Assembly: GCA_028752905.1 (NCBI GenBank)
Contig: JAQNBH010000003.1
Coordinates: forward strand, 28,026,502-28,090,501
Direction of reading: 5' to 3'
Origin: Cladorhizidae sp. MBARI D1340-BT2
Lineage: Eukaryota > Porifera > Demospongiae > Poecilosclerida > Cladorhizidae
DNA: 64,000 nt
Below, in pieces: positions 38,410 to 50,522 of this stretch. The translations under genes were made by a program, and so were the position numbers. The notes beneath the pieces were generated by a model that saw only the letters and a program-made list of their open reading frames with translations, did not search any database and was not told where the DNA came from. Within the stretch, counting starts at the first letter, position 1. The number at the start of each line of letters is the position of its first letter.

Positions 38410-38915
38410 AGCTTCGTAGATTATCCACACTTCACTGAATAGACTTGTTATACAGCTATTAAGATAGGACTCTCCAAGTGCTCTCTCTTGATACCAAACA
38501 TCCATATATTCTGCACACTTCACTGTAATGGACTTGCAAGATAGGTATCTCTCAGTGTTCTCTATCTTGAGCTAAACATGTTAGCTTCATAGATTCTCCA
38601 CACTTCACTGAATAGACTTGATATATAGCTCTAAAGGTAGGCCTCTCTCTGTTCTCTCTCTTGATACCAAACATCCGTATATTCCGCATAATTCACAGTA
38701 ATGGACTTGATAGAATCACAAGATAGGTTTCTCTCTGCTCTCTCTTGATGCTAAATAGATTCTCCACACTTCACTGAATAAACTTGATATATAGCTATTA
38801 AGATAGGTCTCTCTCTGTGCTCTCTGTTGATATCAAACATCCATAATATTCTGCACACTTTACTGTAATGGACTTGATATGATTCGAATGATAGGTTTCA
38901 TTATGTGTTCTCTAT
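38410..38915 (+). repeat. 506-bp block 14
   Basis: AATTCAC class; followed by short delta. Confidence 0.93.
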
Positions 38916-41735
38916 CTTGATATTTGCCCTAATTTGGTCTATATGTTTCTCATTTCCCCCCCGAAAATCTTGTTTTTTGCCGTGAAGCTCATAACTTTTC
39001 TACACTTTACCCAAATAAGATAATTTTTATATCATCGGATAGCCCTTCTAATTATCTGTCTTTTGTACTTGCCAAAATTCTGAGTACTCTAAGTATTAGC
39101 AAGTTATGGTGATTTGAAGTGGTAAGGTTTGGGATTTTTCCTGGCGTTTTCCAGTTGCCAAAGCGGTGGCCTGCCAGTGAAAAACCACTACATTTATTGA
39201 TAATCTGTTCACATGTTGCAGATAAGGGCCTTCTCTATCAGTTGACAAAATCTGGGACTTTGGTCTTGTTAATTAGGGCAGTTATGAATTGTACTCTTAC
39301 TTGATGCTAAACATGTTCTTGATATTTGCCCTAATTTGGTCTATATGTTTCTCATTTCCCCCCCGAAAATCTTGTTTTTTGACCGTGAAGCTCATAACTA
39401 TTTTACACTTTACCCAAAAAAGATAATTTTTATATCAACGGATAGCCCTTCTAATTATCTATCTTTTGTACGTGCCAAAATTTTGAGTACTCTAAGTATT
39501 AGGAAGTTATGGTGATTTGAATTGGTAAGGTTTGTGATTTTTCCTGGCGTTTTCCAGTTGCCAAAGCGGTGGCCTGCCAGTGAAAAACCACTACATTTAT
39601 TGATAATCTGTTCACATTTTGCAGATAAGGGCCTTCTCTATCAGTTGACAAAATCTGGGACTTTGGTCTTGTTAATTAGGGCAGTTATGAATTGTACTCT
39701 TACTTGATGCTAAACATGTTCTTGATATTTGCCCTTATTTGGTCTATATGTTTCTCATTTCCCCCCCGAAAATCTTGTTTTTTTGCCGTGAAGCTCATAA
39801 CTTTTCTATACTTTACCCCAAAAAGATAATTTTAATATCACCGGATAGCCCTTCTAATTATCTGTCTTTTGTACGTGCCAAAATTTTGAGTACTCTAAGT
39901 ATTAGGAAGTTATGGTGATTTGAATTGGTAAGGTTTGTGATTTTTCCTGGCGTTTTCAAGTTGCCAAAGCGGTGGCCTGCCAGTGAAAAACCACTACATT
40001 TATTGATAATCTGTTCACATTTTGCAGATAAGGGCCTTCTCTATCAGTTGACAAAATCTGGGACTTTGGTCTTGTTAATTAGGGCAGTTATGAATTGTAC
40101 TCTTACTTGATGCTAAACATGTTCTTGATATTTGCCCTAATTTGGTCTATATGTTTCTCATTTCCCCCCCGAAAATCTTGTTTTTTTGCCGTGAAGCTCA
40201 TAACTTTTCTATACTTTACCCAAAAAAGATAATTTTAATATAACCGGATAGCCCTTCTAATTATCTATCTTTTGTATGTGCCAAAATTTTGAGAACTCTA
40301 AGTATTAGGAAGTTATGGTGATTTGAAGTGGTAAGGTTTGTGATTTTTCCTGGCGTTTTCCAGTTGCCAAAGCGGTGGCCTGCCAGTGAAAAACCACTAC
40401 ATTTATTGATAATCTGTTCACATTTTGCAGATAAGGGCCTTCTCTATCAGTTGACAAAATCTGGGACTTTGGTCTTGTTAATTAGGGCAGTTATGAATTG
40501 TACTCTTACTTGATGCTAAACATGTTCTTGATATTTGCCCTAATTTGGTCTATATGTTTCTCATTTTCCCCCCGAAAATCTTGTTTTTTGACCGTGAAGC
40601 TCATAACTATTCTACACTTTACCCAAAAAAGATAATTTTTATATCATCGGATAGCCCTTCTAATTATCTATCTTTTGTACGTGCCAAAATTTTGAGTACT
40701 CTAAGTATTAGGAAGTTATGGTGATTTGAATTGGTAAGGTTTGTGATTTTTCCTGGCGTTTTCCAGTTGCCAAAGCGGTGGCCTGCCAGTGAAAAACCAC
40801 TACATTTATTGATAATCTGTTCACATTTTGCAGATAAGGGCCTTCTCTATCAGTTGACAAAATCTGGGACTTTGGTCTTGTTAATTAGGGCAGTTATGAA
40901 TTGTACTCTTACTTGATGCTAAACATGTTCTTGATATTTGCCCTAATTTGGTCTATATGTTTCTCATTTTCCCCCCGAAAATCTTGTTTTTTGACCATGA
41001 AGCTCATAACTATTCTACACTTTACCCAAAAAAGATAATTTTTATATCATCGGATAGCCCTTCTAATTATCTATCTTTTGTACGTGCCAAAATTTTGAGT
41101 ACTCTAAGTATTAGGAAGTTATGGTGATTTGAATTGGTAAGGTTTGTGATTTTTCCTGGCGTTTTCCAGTTGCCAAAGCGGTGGCCTGCCAGTGAAAAAC
41201 CACTACATTTATTGATAATCTGTTCACATTTTGCAGATAAGGGCCTTCTCTATCAGTTGACAAAATCTGGGACTTTGGTCTTGTTAATTAGGGCAGTTAT
41301 GAATTGTAATCTTACTTGATGCTAAACATGTTCTTGATATTTGCCCTAATTTGGTCTATATGTTTCTCATTTTCCTCCCGAAAATCTTGTTTTTTGACCG
41401 TGAAGCTCATAACTATTCTACACTTTACCCAAAAAAGATAATTTTTATATCATCGGATAGCCCTTCTAATTATCTATCTTTTGTACGTACCAAAATGTTG
41501 AGTACTCTAAGTATTAGCAAGTTATGGTGATTTGAAGTGGTAAGGTTTGGGATTTTTCCTGGCGTTTTCCAGTTGCCAAAGCGGTGGCCTGCCAGTGAAA
41601 AACCACTACATTTATTGATAATCTGTTCACATGTTGCAGATAAGGGCCTTCTCTATCAGTTGACAAAATCTGGGACTTTGGTCTTGTTAATTAGGGCAGT
41701 TATGAATTGTACTCTTACTTGATGCTAAACATGTT
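38916..41735 (+). repeat. Seven monomers of the 3,326-bp HOR copy
   Basis: Delta, CAACGG, TTTTCAAGTTG, beta, alpha1, GTAATCTT alpha1, AAAATGTTGAG gamma. Confidence 0.9.
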
Positions 41736-42241
41736 AGCTTCGTAGATTATCCACACTTCACTGAATAGACTTGTTATACAGCTATTAAGATAGGACTCTC
41801 CAAGTGCTCTCTCTTGATACCAAACATCCATATATTCTGCACACTTCACTGTAATGGACTTGCAAGATAGGTATCTCTCAGTGTTCTCTATCTTGAGCTA
41901 AACATGTTAGCTTCATAGATTCTCCACACTTCACTGAATAGACTTGATATATAGCTCTAAAGGTAGGCCTCTCTCTGTTCTCTCTCTTGATACCAAACAT
42001 CCGTATATTCCGCATAATTCACAGTAATGGACTTGATAGAATCACAAGATAGGTTTCTCTCTGCTCTCTCTTGATGCTAAATAGATTCTCCACACTTCAC
42101 TGAATAAACTTGATATATAGCTATTAAGATAGGTCTCTCTCTGTGCTCTCTGTTGATATCAAACATCCATAATATTCTGCACACTTTACTGTAATGGACT
42201 TGATATGATTCGAATGATAGGTTTCATTATGTGTTCTCTAT
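41736..42241 (+). repeat. 506-bp block 15
   Basis: AATTCAC class; followed by short delta. Confidence 0.93.
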
Positions 42242-44658
42242 CTTGATATTTGCCCTAATTTGGTCTATATGTTTCTCATTTCCCCCCCGAAAATCTTGTT
42301 TTTTGCCGTGAAGCTCATAACTTTTCTACACTTTACCCAAATAAGATAATTTTTATATCATCGGATAGCCCTTCTAATTATCTGTCTTTTGTACTTGCCA
42401 AAATTCTGAGTACTCTAAGTATTAGCAAGTTATGGTGATTTGAAGTGGTAAGGTTTGGGATTTTTCCTGGCGTTTTCCAGTTGCCAAAGCGGTGGCCTGC
42501 CAGTGAAAAACCACTACATTTATTGATAATCTGTTCACATGTTGCAGATAAGGGCCTTCTCTATCAGTTGACAAAATCTGGGACTTTGGTCTTGTTAATT
42601 AGGGCAGTTATGAATTGTACTCTTACTTGATGCTAAACATGTTCTTGATATTTGCCCTAATTTGGTCTATATGTTTCTCATTTCCCCCCCGAAAATCTTG
42701 TTTTTTGACCGTGAAGCTCATAACTATTTTACACTTTACCCAAAAAAGATAATTTTTATATCAACGGATAGCCCTTCTAATTATCTATCTTTTGTACGTG
42801 CCAAAATTTTGAGTACTCTAAGTATTAGGAAGTTATGGTGATTTGAATTGGTAAGGTTTGTGATTTTTCCTGGCGTTTTCCAGTTGCCAAAGCGGTGGCC
42901 TGCCAGTGAAAAACCACTACATTTATTGATAATCTGTTCACATTTTGCAGATAAGGGCCTTCTCTATCAGTTGACAAAATCTGGGACTTTGGTCTTGTTA
43001 ATTAGGGCAGTTATGAATTGTACTCTTACTTGATGCTAAACATGTTCTTGATATTTGCCCTTATTTGGTCTATATGTTTCTCATTTCCCCCCCGAAAATC
43101 TTGTTTTTTTGCCGTGAAGCTCATAACTTTTCTATACTTTACCCCAAAAAGATAATTTTAATATCACCGGATAGCCCTTCTAATTATCTGTCTTTTGTAC
43201 GTGCCAAAATTTTGAGTACTCTAAGTATTAGGAAGTTATGGTGATTTGAATTGGTAAGGTTTGTGATTTTTCCTGGCGTTTTCAAGTTGCCAAAGCGGTG
43301 GCCTGCCAGTGAAAAACCACTACATTTATTGATAATCTGTTCACATTTTGCAGATAAGGGCCTTCTCTATCAGTTGACAAAATCTGGGACTTTGGTCTTG
43401 TTAATTAGGGCAGTTATGAATTGTACTCTTACTTGATGCTAAACATGTTCTTGATATTTGCCCTAATTTGGTCTATATGTTTCTCATTTCCCCCCCGAAA
43501 ATCTTGTTTTTTTGCCGTGAAGCTCATAACTTTTCTATACTTTACCCAAAAAAGATAATTTTAATATAACCGGATAGCCCTTCTAATTATCTATCTTTTG
43601 TATGTGCCAAAATTTTGAGAACTCTAAGTATTAGGAAGTTATGGTGATTTGAAGTGGTAAGGTTTGTGATTTTTCCTGGCGTTTTCCAGTTGCCAAAGCG
43701 GTGGCCTGCCAGTGAAAAACCACTACATTTATTGATAATCTGTTCACATTTTGCAGATAAGGGCCTTCTCTATCAGTTGACAAAATCTGGGACTTTGGTC
43801 TTGTTAATTAGGGCAGTTATGAATTGTACTCTTACTTGATGCTAAACATGTTCTTGATATTTGCCCTAATTTGGTCTATATGTTTCTCATTTTCCCCCCG
43901 AAAATCTTGTTTTTTGACCGTGAAGCTCATAACTATTCTACACTTTACCCAAAAAAGATAATTTTTATATCATCGGATAGCCCTTCTAATTATCTATCTT
44001 TTGTACGTGCCAAAATTTTGAGTACTCTAAGTATTAGGAAGTTATGGTGATTTGAATTGGTAAGGTTTGTGATTTTTCCTGGCGTTTTCCAGTTGCCAAA
44101 GCGGTGGCCTGCCAGTGAAAAACCACTACATTTATTGATAATCTGTTCACATTTTGCAGATAAGGGCCTTCTCTATCAGTTGACAAAATCTGGGACTTTG
44201 GTCTTGTTAATTAGGGCAGTTATGAATTGTAATCTTACTTGATGCTAAACATGTTCTTGATATTTGCCCTAATTTGGTCTATATGTTTCTCATTTTCCTC
44301 CCGAAAATCTTGTTTTTTGACCGTGAAGCTCATAACTATTCTACACTTTACCCAAAAAAGATAATTTTTATATCATCGGATAGCCCTTCTAATTATCTAT
44401 CTTTTGTACGTACCAAAATGTTGAGTACTCTAAGTATTAGCAAGTTATGGTGATTTGAAGTGGTAAGGTTTGGGATTTTTCCTGGCGTTTTCCAGTTGCC
44501 AAAGCGGTGGCCTGCCAGTGAAAAACCACTACATTTATTGATAATCTGTTCACATGTTGCAGATAAGGGCCTTCTCTATCAGTTGACAAAATCTGGGACT
44601 TTGGTCTTGTTAATTAGGGCAGTTATGAATTGTACTCTTACTTGATGCTAAACATGTT
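42242..44658 (+). repeat. Six monomers of the 2,923-bp HOR
   Basis: Same order as 35993-38409. Confidence 0.9.
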
Positions 44659-45164
44659 AGCTTCGTAGATTATCCACACTTCACTGAATAGACTTGTTAT
44701 ACAGCTATTAAGATAGGACTCTCCAAGTGCTCTCTCTTGATACCAAACATCCATATATTCTGCACACTTCACTGTAATGGACTTGCAAGATAGGTATCTC
44801 TCAGTGTTCTCTATCTTGAGCTAAACATGTTAGCTTCATAGATTCTCCACACTTCACTGAATAGACTTGATATATAGCTCTAAAGGTAGGCCTCTCTCTG
44901 TTCTCTCTCTTGATACCAAACATCCGTATATTCCGCATAATTCACAGTAATGGACTTGATAGAATCACAAGATAGGTTTCTCTCTGCTCTCTCTTGATGC
45001 TAAATAGATTCTCCACACTTCACTGAATAAACTTGATATATAGCTATTAAGATAGGTCTCTCTCTGTGCTCTCTGTTGATATCAAACATCCATAATATTC
45101 TGCACACTTTACTGTAATGGACTTGATATGATTCGAATGATAGGTTTCATTATGTGTTCTCTAT
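44659..45164 (+). repeat. 506-bp block 16
   Basis: AATTCAC class; the last block for 8.8 kb. Confidence 0.93.
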
Positions 45165-48100
45165 CTTGATATTTGCCCTAATTTGGTCTATATGTTTCTC
45201 ATTTCCCCCCCGAAAATCTTGTTTTTTGCCGTGAAGCTCATAACTTTTCTACACTTTACCCAAATAAGATAATTTTTATATCATCGGATAGCCCTTCTAA
45301 TTATCTGTCTTTTGTACTTGCCAAAATTCTGAGTACTCTAAGTATTAGCAAGTTATGGTGATTTGAAGTGGTAAGGTTTGGGATTTTTCCTGGCGTTTTC
45401 CAGTTGCCAAAGCGGTGGCCTGCCAGTGAAAAACCACTACATTTATTGATAATCTGTTCACATGTTGCAGATAAGGGCCTTCTCTATCAGTTGACAAAAT
45501 CTGGGACTTTGGTCTTGTTAATTAGGGCAGTTATGAATTGTACTCTTACTTGATGCTAAACATGTTCTTGATATTTGCCCTAATTTGGTCTATATGTTTC
45601 TCATTTCCCCCCCGAAAATCTTGTTTTTTGACCGTGAAGCTCATAACTATTTTACACTTTACCCAAAAAAGATAATTTTTATATCAACGGATAGCCCTTC
45701 TAATTATCTATCTTTTGTACGTGCCAAAATTTTGAGTACTCTAAGTATTAGGAAGTTATGGTGATTTGAATTGGTAAGGTTTGTGATTTTTCCTGGCGTT
45801 TTCCAGTTGCCAAAGCGGTGGCCTGCCAGTGAAAAACCACTACATTTATTGATAATCTGTTCACATTTTGCAGATAAGGGCCTTCTCTATCAGTTGACAA
45901 AATCTGGGACTTTGGTCTTGTTAATTAGGGCAGTTATGAATTGTACTCTTACTTGATGCTAAACATGTTCTTGATATTTGCCCTTATTTGGTCTATATGT
46001 TTCTCATTTCCCCCCCGAAAATCTTGTTTTTTTGCCGTGAAGCTCATAACTTTTCTATACTTTACCCCAAAAAGATAATTTTAATATCACCGGATAGCCC
46101 TTCTAATTATCTGTCTTTTGTACGTGCCAAAATTTTGAGTACTCTAAGTATTAGGAAGTTATGGTGATTTGAATTGGTAAGGTTTGTGATTTTTCCTGGC
46201 GTTTTCAAGTTGCCAAAGCGGTGGCCTGCCAGTGAAAAACCACTACATTTATTGATAATCTGTTCACATTTTGCAGATAAGGGCCTTCTCTATCAGTTGA
46301 CAAAATCTGGGACTTTGGTCTTGTTAATTAGGGCAGTTATGAATTGTACTCTTACTTGATGCTAAACATGTTCTTGATATTTGCCCTAATTTGGTCTATA
46401 TGTTTCTCATTTCCCCCCCGAAAATCTTGTTTTTTTGCCGTGAAGCTCATAACTTTTCTATACTTTACCCAAAAAAGATAATTTTAATATAACCGGATAG
46501 CCCTTCTAATTATCTATCTTTTGTATGTGCCAAAATTTTGAGAACTCTAAGTATTAGGAAGTTATGGTGATTTGAAGTGGTAAGGTTTGTGATTTTTCCT
46601 GGCGTTTTCCAGTTGCCAAAGCGGTGGCCTGCCAGTGAAAAACCACTACATTTATTGATAATCTGTTCACATTTTGCAGATAAGGGCCTTCTCTATCAGT
46701 TGACAAAATCTGGGACTTTCGTCTTGTTAATTAGGGCAGTTATGAATTGTACTCTTACTTGATGCTAAACATGTTCTTGATATTTGCCCTAATTTGGTCT
46801 ATATGTTTCTCATTTTCCCCCCGAAAATCTTGTTTTTTGACCGTGAAGCTCATAACTATTCTACACTTTACCCAAAAAAGATAATTTTTATATCATCGGA
46901 TAGCCCTTCTAATTATCTATCTTTTGTACGTGCCAAAATTTTGAGTACTCTAAGTATTAGGAAGTTATGGTGATTTGAATTGGTAAGGTTTGTGATTTTT
47001 CCTGGCGTTTTCCAGTTGCCAAAGCGGTGGCCTGCCAGTGAAAAACCACTACATTTATTGATAATCTGTTCACATTTTGCAGATAAGGGCCTTCTCTATC
47101 AGTTGACAAAATCTGGGACTTTGGTCTTGTTAATTAGGGCAGTTATGAATTGTAATCTTACTTGATGCTAAACATGTTCTTGATATTTGCCCTAATTTGG
47201 TCTATATGTTTCTCATTTTCCTCCCGAAAATCTTGTTTTTTGACCGTGAAGCTCATAACTATTCTACACTTTACCCAAAAAAGATAATTTTTATATAACC
47301 GGATAGCCCTTCTAATTATCTATCTTTTATATGTGCCAAAATTTTGAGAACTCTAAGTATTAGGAAGTTATGGTGATTTGAAGTGGTAATGTTTGTGATT
47401 TTTCCTGGCGTTTTCCAGTTGCCAAAGCGGTGGCCTGCCAGTGAAAAACCACTACATTTATTGATAATCTGTTCACATTTTGCAGATAAGGGCCTTCTCT
47501 ATCAGTTGACAAAATCTGGGACTTTGGTCTTGTTAATTAGGGCAGTTATGAATTGTACTCTTACTTGATGCTAAACATGTTCTTGATATTTGCCCTAATT
47601 TGGTCTATATGTTTCTCATTTTTCCCCCGAAAATCTTGTTTTTTGACCGTGAAGCTCATAACTATTCTACACTTTACCCAAAAAAGATAATTTTTATATC
47701 ATCGGATAGCCCTTCTAATTATCTATCTTTTGTACGTGCCAAAATTTTGAGTACTCTAAGTATTAGGAAGTTATGGTGATTTGAATTGGTAAGGTTTGTG
47801 ATTTTTCCTGGCGTTTTCCAGTTGCCAAAGCGGTGGCCTGCCAGTGAAAAACCACTACATTTATTGATAATCTGTTCACATTTTGCAGATAAGGGCCTTC
47901 TCTATCAGTTGACAAAATCTGGGACTTTGGTCTTGTTAATTAGGGCAGTTATGAATTGTAATCTTACTTGATGCTAAACATGTTCTTGATATTTGCCCTA
48001 ATTTGGTCTATATGTTTCTCATTTCCCCCCCGAAAATCTTGTTTTTTGACCGTGAAGCTCATAACTATTCTACACTTTACCCAAAAAAGATAATTTTTAT

Positions 48101-49581
48101 ATCATCGGATAGCCCTTCTAATTATCTATCTTTTGTACGTGCCAAAATTTTGAGTACTCTAAGTATTAGGAAGTTATGGTGATTTGAATTGGTAAGGTTT
48201 GTGATTTTTCCTGGCGTTTTCCAGTTGCCAAAGCGGTGGCCTGCCAGTGAAAAACCACTACATTTATTGATAATCTGTTCACATTTTGCAGATAAGGGCC
48301 TTCTCTATCAGTTGACAAAATCTGGGACTTTGGTCTTGTTAATTAGGGCAGTTATGAATTGTACTCTTACTTGATGCTAAACATGTTCTTGATATTTGCC
48401 CTAATTTGGTCTATATGTTTCTCATTTCCCCCCCGAAAATCTTGTTTTTTTGCCGTGAAGCTCATAACTTTTCTATACTTTACCCAAAAAAGATAATTTT
48501 AATATAACCGGATAGCCCTTCTAATTATCTATCTTTTGTATGTGCCAAAATTTTGAGAACTCTAAGTATTAGGAAGTTATGGTGATTTGAAGTGGTAAGG
48601 TTTGTGATTTTTCCTGGCGTTTTCCAGTTGCCAAAGCGGTGGCCTGCCAGTGAAAAACCACTACATTTATTGATAATCTGTTCACATTTTGCAGATAAGG
48701 GCCTTCTCTATCAGTTGACAAAATCTGGAACTTTGGTCTTGTTAATTAGGGCAGTTATGAATTGTACTCTTACTTGATGCTAAACATGTTCTTGATATTT
48801 GCCCTAATTTGGTCTATATGTTTCTCATTTTCCCCCCGAAAATCTTGTTTTTTGACCGTGAAGCTCATAACTATTCTACACTTTACCCAAAAAAGATAAT
48901 TTTTATATCATCGGATAGCCCTTCTAATTATCTATCTTTTGTACGTGCCAAAATTTTGAGTACTCTAAGTATTAGGAAGTTATGGTGATTTGAATTGGTA
49001 AGGTTTGTGATTTTTCCTGGCGTTTTCCAGTTGCCAAAGCGGTGGCCTGCCAGTGAAAAACCACTACATTTATTGATAATCTGTTCACATTTTGCAGATA
49101 AGGGCCTTCTCTATCAGTTGACAAAATCTGGGACTTTGGTCTTGTTAATTAGGGCAGTTATGAATTGTAATCTTACTTGATGCTAAACATGTTCTTGATA
49201 TTTGCCCTAATTTGGTCTATATGTTTCTCATTTTCCTCCCGAAAATCTTGTTTTTTGACCGTGAAGCTCATAACTATTCTACACTTTACCCAAAAAAGAT
49301 AATTTTTATATCATCGGATAGCCCTTCTAATTATCTATCTTTTGTACGTACCAAAATTTTGAGTACTCTAAGTATTAGCAAGTTATGGTGATTTGAAGTG
49401 GTAAGGTTTGGGATTTTTCCTGGCGTTTTCCAGTTGCCAAAGCGGTGGCCTGCCAGTGAAAAACCACTACATTTATTGATAATCTGTTCACATGTTGCAG
49501 ATAAGGGCCTTCTCTATCAGTTGACAAAATCTGGGACTTTGGTCTTGTTAATTAGGGCAGTTATGAATTGTACTCTTACTT

Positions 49582-49873
49582 GATGCTAAACATGTTCTTG
49601 ATATTTGCCCTAATTTGGTCTATATGTTTCTCATTTCCCCCCCGAAAATCTTGTTTTTTCTAAGTATTAGGAAGTTATGGTGATTTGAAGTGGTAAGGTT
49701 TGTGATTTTTCCTGGCGTTTTCCAGTTGCCAAAGCGGTGGCCTGCCAGTGAAAAACCACTACATTTATTGATAATCTGTTCACATTTTGCAGATAAGGGC
49801 CTTCTCTATCAGTTGACAAAATCTGGGACTTTGGTCTTGTTAATTAGGGCAGTTATGAATTGTACTCTTACTT
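49582..49873 (+). repeat. Monomer with 111-bp deletion
   Basis: 292-bp unit. The sequence passes directly from CTTGTTTTTT to CTAAGTATTAGG at 49659/49660, which removes most of the variable half; the conserved half is complete. Confidence 0.95.
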
Positions 49874-50409
49874 GATGCTAAACATGTTCTTGATATTTGC
49901 CCTAATTTGGTCTATATGTTTCTCATTTTCCCCCCGAAAATCTTGTTTTTTGACCGTGAAGCTCATAACTATTCTACACTTTACCCAAAAAAGATAATTT
50001 TTATATCATCGGATAGCCCTTCTAATTATCTATCTTTTGTACGTGCCAAAATTTTGAGTACTCTAAGTATTAGGAAGTTATGGTGATTTGAATTGGTAAG
50101 GTTTGTGATTTTTCCTGGCGTTTTCCAGTTGCCAAAGCGGTGGCCTGCCAGTGAAAAACCACTACATTTATTGATAATCTGTTCACATTTTGCAGATAAG
50201 GGCCTTCTCTATCAGTTGACAAAATCTGGGACTTTGGTCTTGTTAATTAGGGCAGTTATGAATTGTAATCTTACTTGATGCTAAACATGTTCTTGATATT
50301 TGCCCTAATTTGGTCTATATGTTTCTCATTTTCCTCCCGAAAATCTTGTTTTTTGACCGTGAAGCTCATAACTATTCTACACTTTACCCAAAAAAGATAA
50401 TTTTTATAT

Positions 50410-50436
50410 TGATATTGATATTGATATTGATATTGA
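50410..50436. repeat. LINE tail microsatellite (TGATAT)4
   Basis: Four exact TGATAT units at 50410-50433 followed by TGA. On the LINE sense strand this is an ATATCA-type tail. The satellite bases ATAT immediately left of it look like a partial unit, so the exact border is ambiguous by up to 4 bp. Confidence 0.93.
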
Positions 50437-50522
50437 GATATAATTCTAGAGACACTTTCACATGTGTATGTATAGAATATATGTATGTATAGAATATAGG
50501 ATGGAGACACAACATTATATTG
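50434..50522 (-). other. LINE 3' untranslated region
   Basis: Between the stop codon and the tail. It contains a tandem 17-bp repeat, 50464-50480 and 50481-50497, differing only in the first base (GTGTATG against ATGTATG). No polyadenylation signal of the AATAAA form was noticed. The 3' end of CR1-like elements is normally recognised by the reverse transcriptase, so this short segment may hold that recognition sequence; that is inference. Confidence 0.75.

Larger units (their letters stand above)
38410..41735 (+). repeat. 2,923-type HOR, copy with one additional monomer (3,326 bp)
   Basis: Same order as 35487-38409 with an additional alpha1 unit starting at 40512. The following GTAATCTT unit has a private TTGACCATGAAG near 40992. 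Confidence 0.88.
41736..44658 (+). repeat. 2,923-bp HOR, basic copy 2
   Basis: Order and markers identical to 35487-38409; I noticed no private difference. Confidence 0.9.

Noticed and set aside
50271..50510. Minus-strand 79-codon and plus-strand 60-codon frames across the LINE 3' end
   Set aside because: They run through satellite, microsatellite and untranslated LINE sequence; no domain.
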